Assembly: GCF_014647475.1 (NCBI RefSeq)
Contig: NZ_BMPG01000004.1
Location: forward strand, 62,001 to 126,000
Source of the DNA: Halocalculus aciditolerans
GTDB taxonomy: Archaea; Halobacteriota; Halobacteria; Halobacteriales; Halobacteriaceae
DNA length: 64,000 nt
Reading direction: 5' to 3'
Position 1 is the stretch's first letter. Each line of letters starts with the position of its first letter. Below are positions 8,112 through 16,593 of this stretch, in pieces. The translations under genes were made by a program, and so were the position numbers. Under the pieces are notes generated by a model. That model did no database searches, was not told where the DNA came from, and saw only the letters and a list, made by a program, of their open reading frames with translations.

Positions 8112-9467
8112 TTAGTCCGCGTGCTCGGGCCGTCCGCGCTCCCCACCGCTCGTGAGTGCGCCTCGAATATCCCGACCGGTTCGGCGGAGGAGGCGCTGGA
8201 CGCTCCGTCGGCGTTTCGCGAAGAGGACACCGGCGAGGACGAGGTAGAGGACGGTGTACGCGTAGAGGACGGTGATGCTGAGCGCCGTCGCCGTCGCCTC
8301 GGGATACGTCTGGATGAGGGAGAACTCGGCAAGGACCTGAGAGGCGAAGAGCGCGAGGAGGAGGAGGGCTTCGCGGGCGCTGATGGAGAAGTTCGCGAGA
8401 ATCGCGATGGCGAAGAGGCTCTGAGCGGCCGTGATCCAGATCTCGGCGGCCTGTTTCGCGTCGAACGCGAGCGTGCCGATGCTCCCGAGGGAGATGGAGT
8501 AGACGACGGCGAGCGTCCCGATAAGGAGCGTCCACTGGTTGAGTTTCGAGGAGATGAGCGCGTTGAATCCCGCCGTCGAGCGCGCCTTGTTCACGAGGTA
8601 GGCGACGACGATGAGTTCCGGGCTCTCGGAGGCGAGCGGGGCGAGCCACTGAATCATGAAGAACTCGGGGACGCCGTACTGGAGGCCGACCTGTTCGAGG
8701 CCTTCGGCGAACGGGTGGACGGCGGTGAAGATGACCGCGCCCGAGAACACGAAGCCGGCGAGCACGACGGCGGCACGCGGGAGCTTCGGGAGGCCCTGGA
8801 AGTACGCGGGGACGCTGCCGTGGGCGTCGGGTTCCTCGACGTCGCCGCGAATGATGACGAGGATGTAGAGGACGTAGAGCCCGACGAGAACGAGGGTGTC
8901 GAGCGGGCCGATGCCGCCGCTGAGCGGGACGAGGAAGGCGAACGCCGTGGCGGCGAGTAAGAAGGTGATTTCGAGGGAGATGCCGCGGTCCAGAGTGACG
9001 GCGTCCGCGAGGAATCCCTCGCGTCGTTCGACTGCGGAGTCGTGGGTTCGGGCGGCGCGATAGATGCTGAACAGGGCGATACCGGCCCACCCGAGGCCGA
9101 TGAGGATGCGGTTCGCGCCCGTCATGTTCGCGACGGCGAGGTTCGCCGCCTGCGCCGAGCCCTGTCCGGCCTCCCACGCGTAGAGGGCGTCGACGGCGTA
9201 CTCGGGCGCGACGGCGAGCACCGCGAGCACCGCAATCGCGAACGCCTGCGGCACGTCTTTCTCCGCGGTTTCCGCCGCCCACGCGAGGATGAACGCCGCC
9301 CCGAGAATACTGAGCCCGGCGACGGCGACCGCCGCGGCCGGCGTGATGTTCTCACCCGGATGAACGGCTCCATAGCCGCCGTAAGTCCCGAACACCCACA
9401 GCCAGGGCACGGTGAGCAGTAGCGTGACGGCGACCGGAACCAACGGGTGGCGGAGTCGAGAACGCAT
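8112..9467 (-). CDS. sodium/calcium exchanger (CaCA) family protein
   Basis: 451 residues, ten to eleven helices in two halves. The two alpha-repeat-like motifs are AVLAVAPEYAVDALYAWE (about 82-99) and WLAPLASESPELIVVAYLVN (about 275-294); the acidic residues are those expected for cation binding in the exchanger superfamily. A cytoplasmic basic tail KRRRSVQRLLRRTGRD closes the protein. Transported ion inferred as Ca2+ or another divalent cation. Confidence 0.82.
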   Translation of the reverse strand: MRSRLRHPLVPVAVTLLLTVPWLWVFGTYGGYGAVHPGENITPAAAVAVAGLSILGAAFILAWAAETAEKDVPQAFAIAVLAVLAVAPEYAVDALYAWEAGQGSAQAANLAVANMTGANRILIGLGWAGIALFSIYRAARTHDSAVERREGFLADAVTLDRGISLEITFLLAATAFAFLVPLSGGIGPLDTLVLVGLYVLYILVIIRGDVEEPDAHGSVPAYFQGLPKLPRAAVVLAGFVFSGAVIFTAVHPFAEGLEQVGLQYGVPEFFMIQWLAPLASESPELIVVAYLVNKARSTAGFNALISSKLNQWTLLIGTLAVVYSISLGSIGTLAFDAKQAAEIWITAAQSLFAIAILANFSISAREALLLLALFASQVLAEFSLIQTYPEATATALSITVLYAYTVLYLVLAGVLFAKRRRSVQRLLRRTGRDIRGALTSGGERGRPEHAD

Positions 9468-9665
9468 CGTCTACCAGAACCCCCGCGCGCCCCACGGATA
9501 ACTCACAAGATACCGGCCAACCGACCGGAATCGACCGGCAGAAGACGCAGAAGCCCGTATCCGCCCGTTAGCGGCCTGCGTCGAATTTCACGGGCGAGAG
9601 CGCGCAGGATCGCCGAAAACCACCGGTACGGGGGGTATCGGTGATTCCGTCGAGAAGTCGGCGTG

Positions 9666-9848
9666 TCAGTCGTCGACGACCTCGACGTCGGCGTCTCCCG
9701 CGTTCCGCTTCACGCTCTCGATACCGCGCTCGACGCCCTGTTTCGACTGATAGCCCTCGCCGCTATCCGCGATGATCTTCCCGTTCGACGCGACGAGTCG
9801 CCACCGCCACTCGCCCGCTGCATCCTCGAACACTTCGAACGTGGCCAT
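9666..9848 (-). CDS. YegP/DUF1508 family protein (HVO_2922 type)
   Basis: 60 residues made of one DUF1508 repeat: FEVFEDAAGEWRWRLVASNG, then KIIADSGEGYQSKQGVERGIESV. Bacterial YegP has two repeats, the haloarchaeal form one, so the length is normal. Start ATG at 9846-9848. It is divergent from the lipoprotein gene at 9960. Biological role unknown. Confidence 0.88.
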   Translation of the reverse strand: MATFEVFEDAAGEWRWRLVASNGKIIADSGEGYQSKQGVERGIESVKRNAGDADVEVVDD

Positions 9849-9959
9849 ATTCGACACGTCGGCCGCCTCCGACTTACAACTACGCCCTCGTCGACGAGGC
9901 GTGCGTCCTCGTGTCGCCGAGGCGATGCTTCGAAGTGGACGGGCGAGAGATCTGGGCGT

Positions 9960-10892
9960 ATGGATGCCTCGCGGCGTCACGCCCTCCAGGTCGCTGGCGC
10001 AACGGCGCTCACCGCGCTCGCCGGTTGTTCGGCGAACAGCGCACTCGACGCGTCTGAGCCGGAGACGACGTACACGCTCTCCACCGACTCGGTCGACCGG
10101 TCCCCAATCGAACACGCGCTCTACGAACCCGGCGACGACGCCCTCTTCGGCGAGCCGGAACGCACGGCGCTCGACGCCATTCTCCCCGACGGGCGGCACA
10201 CGACGTACGGCTACCAGCCGCTTCCGGACGACGCCTACGTCGAAGACGACGGCACGTACTATCAGACGAAGCACGTCGTCACCGGGCGAGAGCGTATCGA
10301 GCGCCCGCTCGTTCGCGCTGACCCGGTTCCAGAGCAGGAAATCCCGGCCGATGCACTCTCCCTCGACTCGCTCAACCGGCCGAGCGCGCGGGTCGTGAAA
10401 ATCCTCCACGGCCACAGCCAGTCCGGGGGGCGAACGGCGGGCGACCTCCTTCGCGGCGACGCCTACGTCCTCCGACGGCCCGCGGAACTCGACAGCGAAC
10501 TCGCCTCGGGCGACGTCGACGGTCGCGTCGTCAGGCTGACCGAAGACGGCCCGTGGGCCTACCGCCTGCACGTGACCCGCGAATCACTCGCTGAGACCGC
10601 TTACACCGCCTTCGCCCTCGCTCTCACCGACTCTCGAACCCGCTTCCGAGACATCGTGTTCGCCTCCCGAATCGATACGACGCTCGCTCCAGCAGACCTC
10701 TCCGCGGCCGCACGAGACGACCTCACGCAAGCGATTACCGAGGGAACGTACCGTGAGACCGCCGCGCTATCTGACGGGTTCGGCGAGCTCCTGACCGCAC
10801 TCGACCTCGGCCGCGAATCGACGAACGGCCGGCTCCTCTGGTACCAGAACCGGCTCTACCGGTACGGCCTCTACGTCGACGACGCGAAGTGA
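9960..10892 (+). CDS. haloarchaeal lipoprotein, function unknown
   Basis: 310 residues. The N-terminus MDASRRHALQVAG with lipobox LTALAGC (Cys23) indicates a Tat-type lipoprotein signal. The rest is acidic with no recognised domain; the C-terminal half is predicted helical. The ATG at 9960 is chosen because the signal starts there; the longer frame overlaps the opposite YegP gene. It ends where the convergent membrane gene stops. Confidence 0.7.
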   Translation: MDASRRHALQVAGATALTALAGCSANSALDASEPETTYTLSTDSVDRSPIEHALYEPGDDALFGEPERTALDAILPDGRHTTYGYQPLPDDAYVEDDGTYYQTKHVVTGRERIERPLVRADPVPEQEIPADALSLDSLNRPSARVVKILHGHSQSGGRTAGDLLRGDAYVLRRPAELDSELASGDVDGRVVRLTEDGPWAYRLHVTRESLAETAYTAFALALTDSRTRFRDIVFASRIDTTLAPADLSAAARDDLTQAITEGTYRETAALSDGFGELLTALDLGRESTNGRLLWYQNRLYRYGLYVDDAK

Positions 10893-11348
10893 TCAGACGG
10901 GCGAGCGGCTTTCGATCCAGCCGCCGAGGTCGCCGCCGAGCGTCCCGGTCGCCGCTGCGACGAAGCCGATGAAGCCGAGGAAGAGAACGGCAGTCGCGGC
11001 CGCCATCCCGAGGCCGGAGACACCGTAGGTTTGCGTGAAGTACCCGGTCGGGGTCGAGAGCGAGGCGACGGCGGGTAGCACGGCGAGCGTTGCGGCAGCA
11101 ACGCCAGCGGAGCGACTCCGTCCGCCGTGGCGACGAGCGAGGAATCCGGCGAGAAAGCTCGCGGCGAAGACGACACCGAGCGAGTAGGACGTACGTTCCG
11201 CGGCGGTCAGAATCCGGTGTGTCTGGAGAGCGAACCCGAAGAGCCCGCCGAGCGCTGCGGCTCTCACCGACGGGTCGTCGCTCAACGCCCGGAGCGTGCG
11301 CAGGTCCACAGTAGGAGAGGTGACGGGAGCGGACGTGAAAAGCTTCAC
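10893..11348 (-). CDS. four-helix small membrane protein (DUF5518-like)
   Basis: 151 residues, four hydrophobic segments after a short N-terminal part, with small-residue patterns such as AALGGLFGFALQT and AASFLAGFLARRHGGRS. The size and four-helix layout resemble haloarchaeal DUF5518 proteins, but the match is by general appearance only. Convergent with the preceding lipoprotein gene with no gap. Confidence 0.55.
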   Translation of the reverse strand: MKLFTSAPVTSPTVDLRTLRALSDDPSVRAAALGGLFGFALQTHRILTAAERTSYSLGVVFAASFLAGFLARRHGGRSRSAGVAAATLAVLPAVASLSTPTGYFTQTYGVSGLGMAAATAVLFLGFIGFVAAATGTLGGDLGGWIESRSPV

Positions 11349-11407
11349 CCAGCGGTCGAGGAGGGACGAGCGTCAGAGGGCGTCTCCGCGTCTCACCGTA
11401 GAAGGGC

Positions 11408-12013
11408 TCAACGGCGGACGAGTTCGGAGTCGACGTACGCGGCGAGAGAGACGCGCGTTTCGGCGACGACATCGCGGTCGGTTGTCGCGCGGCCGTAGCG
11501 GGTGCCGGCGATGGTGGCGAAGACGTGTTCGGCGACGCGTGTCGTGTCGACGTCGCGGAAGACGCCGTCGTCGACGCCGCGTTGGATGATGTCGCGTATC
11601 GTGGCGGCGATCTTCTCGTCGAGGCGCGTGAACTGCTCGCGGAACGCGTCGTTCGAGACCGCTTGTGCGCGGAGAACGACGAGCACCGTGAAGATCCGGT
11701 GCGGTTTCTCGTCCTCGCGGAGCGGGAGGAGTTTCTCGACGAGGTGATCGAGGTCGGCCTTCGGGTCGTCGCCGAACTCCGTGTCGATGCTGCGTTCGAA
11801 CCGGTCGATGGTGTAGTCGAGGAGCGCGACGAGCAAGTCGTCCTTCGAGTCGTAGTAGTAGTAGGTCGCCGCTTTCGACTTATCGAGTTCGTCGGCGATA
11901 CGCGCCATCGAGAGGTCCGCGTACCCGTAGGAGAGGAGCGCCTGATAGGTCGCCTGCATGATCTCCTCCTCGGCGTCGCTCCACTTCTCCGCCGACGGAG
12001 GCGTCGACGTCAT
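11408..12013 (-). CDS. TetR/AcrR-family transcriptional regulator
   Basis: 201 residues. The N-terminal HTH reads ALLSYGYADLSMARIADELD then KSKAATYYYYDSKDDLL, the hallmark of TetR DNA-binding domains; the rest is the helical ligand-binding and dimer domain. It lies downstream of the MFS exporter and CARDB protein on the same strand with its own 222-bp upstream gap, so it is the likely local regulator of that export system. Ligand unknown. Confidence 0.9.
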   Translation of the reverse strand: MTSTPPSAEKWSDAEEEIMQATYQALLSYGYADLSMARIADELDKSKAATYYYYDSKDDLLVALLDYTIDRFERSIDTEFGDDPKADLDHLVEKLLPLREDEKPHRIFTVLVVLRAQAVSNDAFREQFTRLDEKIAATIRDIIQRGVDDGVFRDVDTTRVAEHVFATIAGTRYGRATTDRDVVAETRVSLAAYVDSELVRR

Positions 12014-12192
12014 CGTCCCCCCACAGGACGGACTCCGCGCGCCTCGAACGCTGCTCGCTCCGAAACCCGAACCATACTGGGAGTAGGGATTCGGGAAGGA
12101 TATGACCTTTGTCTACGTCGTTCGGCGAGCATCGCCGACACGACCTCCATCACCGCGACTACCGCCGTCGCCTTCCTGTTTGAAGCGGGGCT

Positions 12193-12235
12193 GGTGAACG
12201 CAGAGAAAAACGAAAGAGAACGCGTGAGAGGCGGT
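12193..12235 (-). terminator. probable T-rich terminator after the CARDB protein gene
   Basis: Immediately after the stop, the minus strand reads through pyrimidine runs (ctctttcgtttttctctg), the oligo-T signal used for archaeal termination. No strong hairpin is present. Confidence 0.4.
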
Positions 12236-13891
12236 TCAGTCGCGGCGCAGCCAGATGAAGCCGCCGATGAGGAGGCCGGCGAGGATGACCGCGCCACCGC
12301 CGATGGGGAGGAGGGGGAGTGAGTCGGACTCGGCGATGCGAATCGGGACCGTGTAGTCCATCGTCTGGCGCGTCACGCCGTTCGGCTCCTCGTACGTGAC
12401 GACCATGTCCAGCGGGTAGGTCGTCCCGCCGGAGGTGGCGGAGGCGCTGACGGCGTACGTGACGGTCTTCGTCTCACCGGGTGCGAGCGTCTCGATGTGG
12501 CTCGTGCGGTAGTTGCTCTCGATGGGACGCTGGAAGTACTGCGTCTCGAAGACGATGCTCGGCCGGATGTTGTGCACCGTCTCCTCGCCGTTGTTCGTCA
12601 CTTGGAGGGTGAGGGGCGTCCAGTCGGAGCCCTTCGGCGTGTCGCCGCGTGTGCCGGACGGAACCGTGCCGACCGCAGTGATGTCGAACTGGTTCTCGTG
12701 CGGGGCGACCGGGACGGCGACGGTGTGCCCGTCGCTCGGGTAGCGGTCGCCGTAGTCGTTGTCGTAGTTGACGGTGAAGGTGAGCGGGAGCGAGCTCACG
12801 TTCGCGGTCTTCGGGATCGACCCGCCGTTGAACGCGAAGTGCACGGACTCGCCCGCATCGAGTTCACCCAGCGCGTACTGCTGCTGGTCGAACGTCGCGT
12901 CCGTCCCCTTCGCCGAGAGGGCGAGCGTCGCGTTGCTGACCCGCTCGGAGCCGTCGTTCACGACGGTGCCGGTGAGCGTTCCGTCCTTGCGGCCGATCCG
13001 GAGCGAGGCGTCGACGTTCCGGATCGAGAACGTCTGTTTCGGCTGCGGTCGGAGCGTCGAGACGAGGCGGTTCGACTGGCGCGTGACGCCGTCCGCGTCG
13101 TCGAACTCGACGCTGACCGGCACGGAGTAGTTGTGGACGCCGGTCGTATCGGCGACCGCGGCGCTGTAGGTGAGCGTCTTGGTCTCGTTCGGCTCCCAGC
13201 GACTCACCGTGGTCGTCGCGGTCTGACCGGATGCGCCGAAGGAAACGTCCGTCGACTGCGAGGCGACTTTCACGACCGCGTTCTTCGCGACTTCGGAGCC
13301 CGTGTTCTTCATCGTGACCGAATACTCACCGCGCTGTGCGACGTTCACGTCCGTCCGCGTGTCGACGACTTCGAACGCCGCGCGGTCGGTGACGACGACG
13401 GGAATGTTGAACGTCTCCACGTTGTCGTCGTTCTCGTAGCGCAGGTTCTCGCGGCCCTGCTGGTAGTAGACGTCGGAGGTGTGGTCGTAGTGCGCGGTGA
13501 CCTTGAGGTGGTAGGTCCCGGGCTCCGTCCCCTCAGGTACCGTCACCTCGATGGGGTACGGACCGTTCGAGCCCATGCGGACGGTCCCCGCGGGGTAGTG
13601 GTCGGTGTGGACCTCGATCGGCGTCCCGTTGTCGTCGACGTCGAGGGACACCGAGCGGGCGATCTGGACGCGTTGTTCGTACGCGGTCGGGCCACCGCGG
13701 TCGAGGTCACCGTTGTTCTGGATGTAGAGGCTGATGGTGTCCTCGGTGCCCGGAACGAACTCGTTGTTCGTCGCCGTGCCGGTGAGTGACGGTCCACCGG
13801 AGACGTGTTCGACGGCCGCGACGATACCGGGCGCGGCGCTGAAGAGGAGCAGTGCGATTACCGCTGTCGTTGCGATTTTCGTGTGTTTCAT
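12236..13891 (-). CDS. CARDB/COG1361-type surface protein with C-terminal membrane anchor
   Basis: 551 residues. Signal peptide at 1-26 (ending GIVAAVEH), several beta-sandwich repeats with phrases such as VTMKNTGSEVAKNAVVKV, GTVVNDGSERVSNATL and LQVTNNGEETVHNI (CARDB/NEW3-like), and a final helix LPLLPIGGGAVILAGLLIGG then RRD. It is thus exported, with its repeats outside and the tail anchored. It follows the MFS exporter by 12 nt, an arrangement seen in haloarchaea where such a protein may assist the transporter. That functional link is inferred. Confidence 0.82.
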   Translation of the reverse strand: MKHTKIATTAVIALLLFSAAPGIVAAVEHVSGGPSLTGTATNNEFVPGTEDTISLYIQNNGDLDRGGPTAYEQRVQIARSVSLDVDDNGTPIEVHTDHYPAGTVRMGSNGPYPIEVTVPEGTEPGTYHLKVTAHYDHTSDVYYQQGRENLRYENDDNVETFNIPVVVTDRAAFEVVDTRTDVNVAQRGEYSVTMKNTGSEVAKNAVVKVASQSTDVSFGASGQTATTTVSRWEPNETKTLTYSAAVADTTGVHNYSVPVSVEFDDADGVTRQSNRLVSTLRPQPKQTFSIRNVDASLRIGRKDGTLTGTVVNDGSERVSNATLALSAKGTDATFDQQQYALGELDAGESVHFAFNGGSIPKTANVSSLPLTFTVNYDNDYGDRYPSDGHTVAVPVAPHENQFDITAVGTVPSGTRGDTPKGSDWTPLTLQVTNNGEETVHNIRPSIVFETQYFQRPIESNYRTSHIETLAPGETKTVTYAVSASATSGGTTYPLDMVVTYEEPNGVTRQTMDYTVPIRIAESDSLPLLPIGGGAVILAGLLIGGFIWLRRD

Positions 13892-13903
13892 GTCGTGTTG
13901 TGG

Positions 13904-15460
13904 TTAGTCGCTGGTCGGTTGCGTGCCGGTGCTCTCGGAGCCGTCCTCCTCCATCGCTTCGACGTTCGACTGCTCGGACAGCCGAAGCTCGGGGATGAGG
14001 ATGGCGATGAGGAAGGCGACGACGAGGACGGGAATGACAGAATAAAACATCTTGTCCATGCTCAGCGAGACGGCGCGGATGACTTCCTCACGGAGGACGC
14101 GACTGACCTGTGGCGTGTGCAGGGAGACGGGGCCGAGCGACCCGCGGCTCTGTGCGCGCCCCGTGATGCGGACCATCCGACTGCTGAGTTCGTTGCTGTA
14201 GATAGAGCCGAAGACGGCGACGCCGAGGCCGCCCGCGAGCGAGCGGAGGTAGGAGAGCGTCGTGGTGACCGACCCGAGGTCGGCGGGGCCGACGGCGTTC
14301 TGCGCGGCCGTCGTGAGCACGGGCATGATCATCCCGAAGCCCGCGCCGGTGATGGCGAGATACCCGGCGAGCACGCGGAAGGACGTCCCGCCGTGGATGG
14401 TGGAGAGGAAGAAGAACCCGACGCCGGCGAGCACCGACCCGACGACGGGGAACGGCTTGTACCGGCCGGTTCGGGTGAGGAGTTGGCCGATGACGAAGGA
14501 CATGCCGGTCATGCCGAGAATCATCGGCGCGAGCAGGACGCCCGCGTAGGTCGCGGACACCCCGCGCGTGTACTGGAGGAACGTCGGGACGTAGGAGATG
14601 ACGAGGAGGCGGCCGACGCCGGCCGTGAAGCTGAGGCCGAGACAGCCCGCGACCACCGGGTTTCGGAAGAGGTGGAGGGGGAGAATCGGCTCGTCGACCG
14701 AGTACTCCTGGAAGAGGAAGAGCGCGATCGCCATTATCGTGGCGAACGCGAGCGTGAGGATCTGCCAGGAGAGCCACTCGTAGTCGGAGCCGCCCCACTC
14801 GGAGAGGAAGACGATGCCGACGGTCGTGACGAGGAGGAGACAGACGCCGAGCACGTCGATGGTGTGGTCCTCGTCGGGAATCGGGAGGTCGAGTGTCGGC
14901 TCGATGACCGCGAGCGACGCGAGCCCGATGGGGAGGTTGATGAGGAAGATGAGCCGCCACGTGTAGTGGTCGGAGAGCCATCCGCCGAGGAGGGGGCCGC
15001 CGACGTTCGAGAGCCCCATCAGGATGACGAGGAAGCTGACGTACTTCCCGCGTTCGCGCGGGCTGAAGAGGTCGCCGATGATGGTCATCGCGAGCGAGAT
15101 GAGACCGCCGCCGCCGATGCCCTGAAGCGCGCGGAAGAGCGTGAGCTGCGTGACGTCCTGTGCGACGCCGCAGAGCCCCGAGCCGACGAGGAACGCGAGG
15201 ATCGCGAACTCGAAGAGTCCCTTCCGGCCGTACATGTCGCTCAGTCGGCCGTAGAGCGGCATCGTCGCCGCCATGGTGATGAGGTAGGACGTGACGATCC
15301 ACGTGATCTTGTCCGTGCCCGCGCCGAGTTCGTTGAGGATTTTCGGGAGCGCGGCGGAGACGATGGTCTGGTCGAGCGCCGCCATCAGCACGGCGAGCAT
15401 GATGCCGATGAGGATGACGAGTCGTTCGCGTCCGATACCGTCGTCCTGTGTCTCACTCAT
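13904..15460 (-). CDS. MFS drug exporter, DHA2 (EmrB/QacA) type
   Basis: 518 residues, fourteen predicted helices. Motifs: LDQTIVSAALPKIL in helix 1, GRLSDMYGRKGLF (motif A, loop 2-3), ALQGIGGGGLISLAM and GLSNVGGPLLGGWLSDH (motif C, antiporter). It uses the proton gradient to export hydrophobic compounds. First gene of an operon with the CARDB protein; a TetR gene is just beyond. A TATA-like stretch lies at about 15505-15515, upstream of the ATG. Confidence 0.9.
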   Translation of the reverse strand: MSETQDDGIGRERLVILIGIMLAVLMAALDQTIVSAALPKILNELGAGTDKITWIVTSYLITMAATMPLYGRLSDMYGRKGLFEFAILAFLVGSGLCGVAQDVTQLTLFRALQGIGGGGLISLAMTIIGDLFSPRERGKYVSFLVILMGLSNVGGPLLGGWLSDHYTWRLIFLINLPIGLASLAVIEPTLDLPIPDEDHTIDVLGVCLLLVTTVGIVFLSEWGGSDYEWLSWQILTLAFATIMAIALFLFQEYSVDEPILPLHLFRNPVVAGCLGLSFTAGVGRLLVISYVPTFLQYTRGVSATYAGVLLAPMILGMTGMSFVIGQLLTRTGRYKPFPVVGSVLAGVGFFFLSTIHGGTSFRVLAGYLAITGAGFGMIMPVLTTAAQNAVGPADLGSVTTTLSYLRSLAGGLGVAVFGSIYSNELSSRMVRITGRAQSRGSLGPVSLHTPQVSRVLREEVIRAVSLSMDKMFYSVIPVLVVAFLIAILIPELRLSEQSNVEAMEEDGSESTGTQPTSD

Positions 15461-16073
15461 GGCGTCGACGTCCGGGCGGTGAACCGTGGGTGACTGGGAG
15501 TGTGACGATACATACGACCTACTGGCTGAGCACCGGGTCGTGTGACGCGGCCCGCAGCGGGCTTTCCACCCCGTTTACTGGCCGTGAGTGGTCGTGAGCC
15601 CGCGTCGTACGGTCCGTTCGTGCGTTGCGCTGTCCGCACCACGCGACGGCGTCGGAGCCGGCCGGTGTCTCAGGTGGGGCCTGCGGCGCTCCGGAGTGCC
15701 GTGGCGGCGTGGAGAGCGCGTGTTGATCTGGTGGTGCCACGGTTTTAACGAACGTTCAATCAGTCATATGGCTTTTGAAACGGTGATCTCGAGTGAGGAT
15801 CGCCGAATCCGCGCACAGACCCCGTTAGACGCCTCATCGATAGGTCAAAGGGATTCTTCACCGAACACTCTCCACTGAGAGATAGCCGTTCACTCCCGCT
15901 GGACGGCGGTGCGCGTTCCGGGATTTTTCTACCGCTCGGTTAGTAGTGTGGTCGCCTCGGGTGGCCGTCGCGGGGACGCGGCGCTGTGAGAGCGGCGTGC
16001 CACCAGAAGGGACGAGGAGGAGAGAGACGGGAGCGGCGGAGAACGACTCGGCGCTGGCGAGGTCGTTTCGCGT
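15461..16073. other. 613-bp region without a convincing gene
   Basis: The left end holds the MFS promoter (TATA-like stretch near 15505-15515). A palindrome GAACGTTC (15750-15757) sits beside a TTTTAA stretch and could be a TetR-type operator or a second promoter. A 36-codon frame starts at 15769 but has no supporting feature. The rest, to 16073, shows no repeat, RNA gene or coding signal that can be named. RNase P and SRP RNA core motifs were looked for and not found. Confidence 0.4.
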
Positions 16074-16217
16074 TCAGCCCTCGGTGAGTTCGTCGTCGTA
16101 GAGGCGGTACTGGAGGGCCTGGCGGATGTGGCGTTCGACCGGCTCGGAGTCGTTCTTCCGGAGCGCGCGCCGGAGGTGTTCTTCGACACTCAGTTCATCG
16201 GGGCTATCCGACGTCAT
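16074..16217 (-). CDS. small acidic protein, conserved-looking
   Basis: 47 residues, predicted two helices: SVEEHLRRALRKNDSEPVER then HIRQALQYRLYDDELTEG. The start at 16215-16217 leaves a compact ORF; a longer frame upstream reads poorly. It is divergent from aCPSF1. Function unknown. Confidence 0.55.
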   Translation of the reverse strand: MTSDSPDELSVEEHLRRALRKNDSEPVERHIRQALQYRLYDDELTEG

Positions 16218-16593
16218 GCGCGGGAGTTGTTTTGTCCGGGATAAAGTCGTTCGCAGCGTTCTCAGGGAGTGAAGCAACGGCGAATCGGTGTAACGCACCG
16301 AGACACGGGACCCGCGTCGTTCGGCGCGGTTTCGAAGGGAAACCGTGGCGGGGTCGTCGACGACGGTGGCGTCGAGGAGGGGTTCAGTAGCGGGTTTTGC
16401 CGGGTCAGTCGCGCGGGCGGGGAGCGTTGGTGGCGTGAGGGCTTCGAAAACGTTTATAGGTAGAGCGCAGTACGATACATCGAAGATACCGTTCGAGCGT
16501 TCGCTCTCGCGCGGCTATCGACTTATCGTCCCGACCTCTCGACACCGGGGAGCGTTCGACCTCCCGGTGTGGCGGGTTCGGGCAGTGTAACTC
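16218..16593. other. intergenic region with the aCPSF1 promoter
   Basis: No gene is visible. A TATA-like tttatagg at about 16454-16461 would place transcription start near 16487, giving a leader of about 105 nt for aCPSF1, long for a haloarchaeon. The leader contains an imperfect cggtgtggcgggttcggg stretch but no strong hairpin. Confidence 0.45.

Noticed and set aside
15769-15879. 36-codon ORF after GAACGTTC
   Set aside because: No typical promoter spacing and no protein-like composition; kept only as part of the intergenic note.
15461-16073. RNase P RNA or SRP RNA in the 613-bp gap
   Set aside because: The conserved core motif gaggaaagtcc of RNase P RNA and the SRP domain motifs were not seen.
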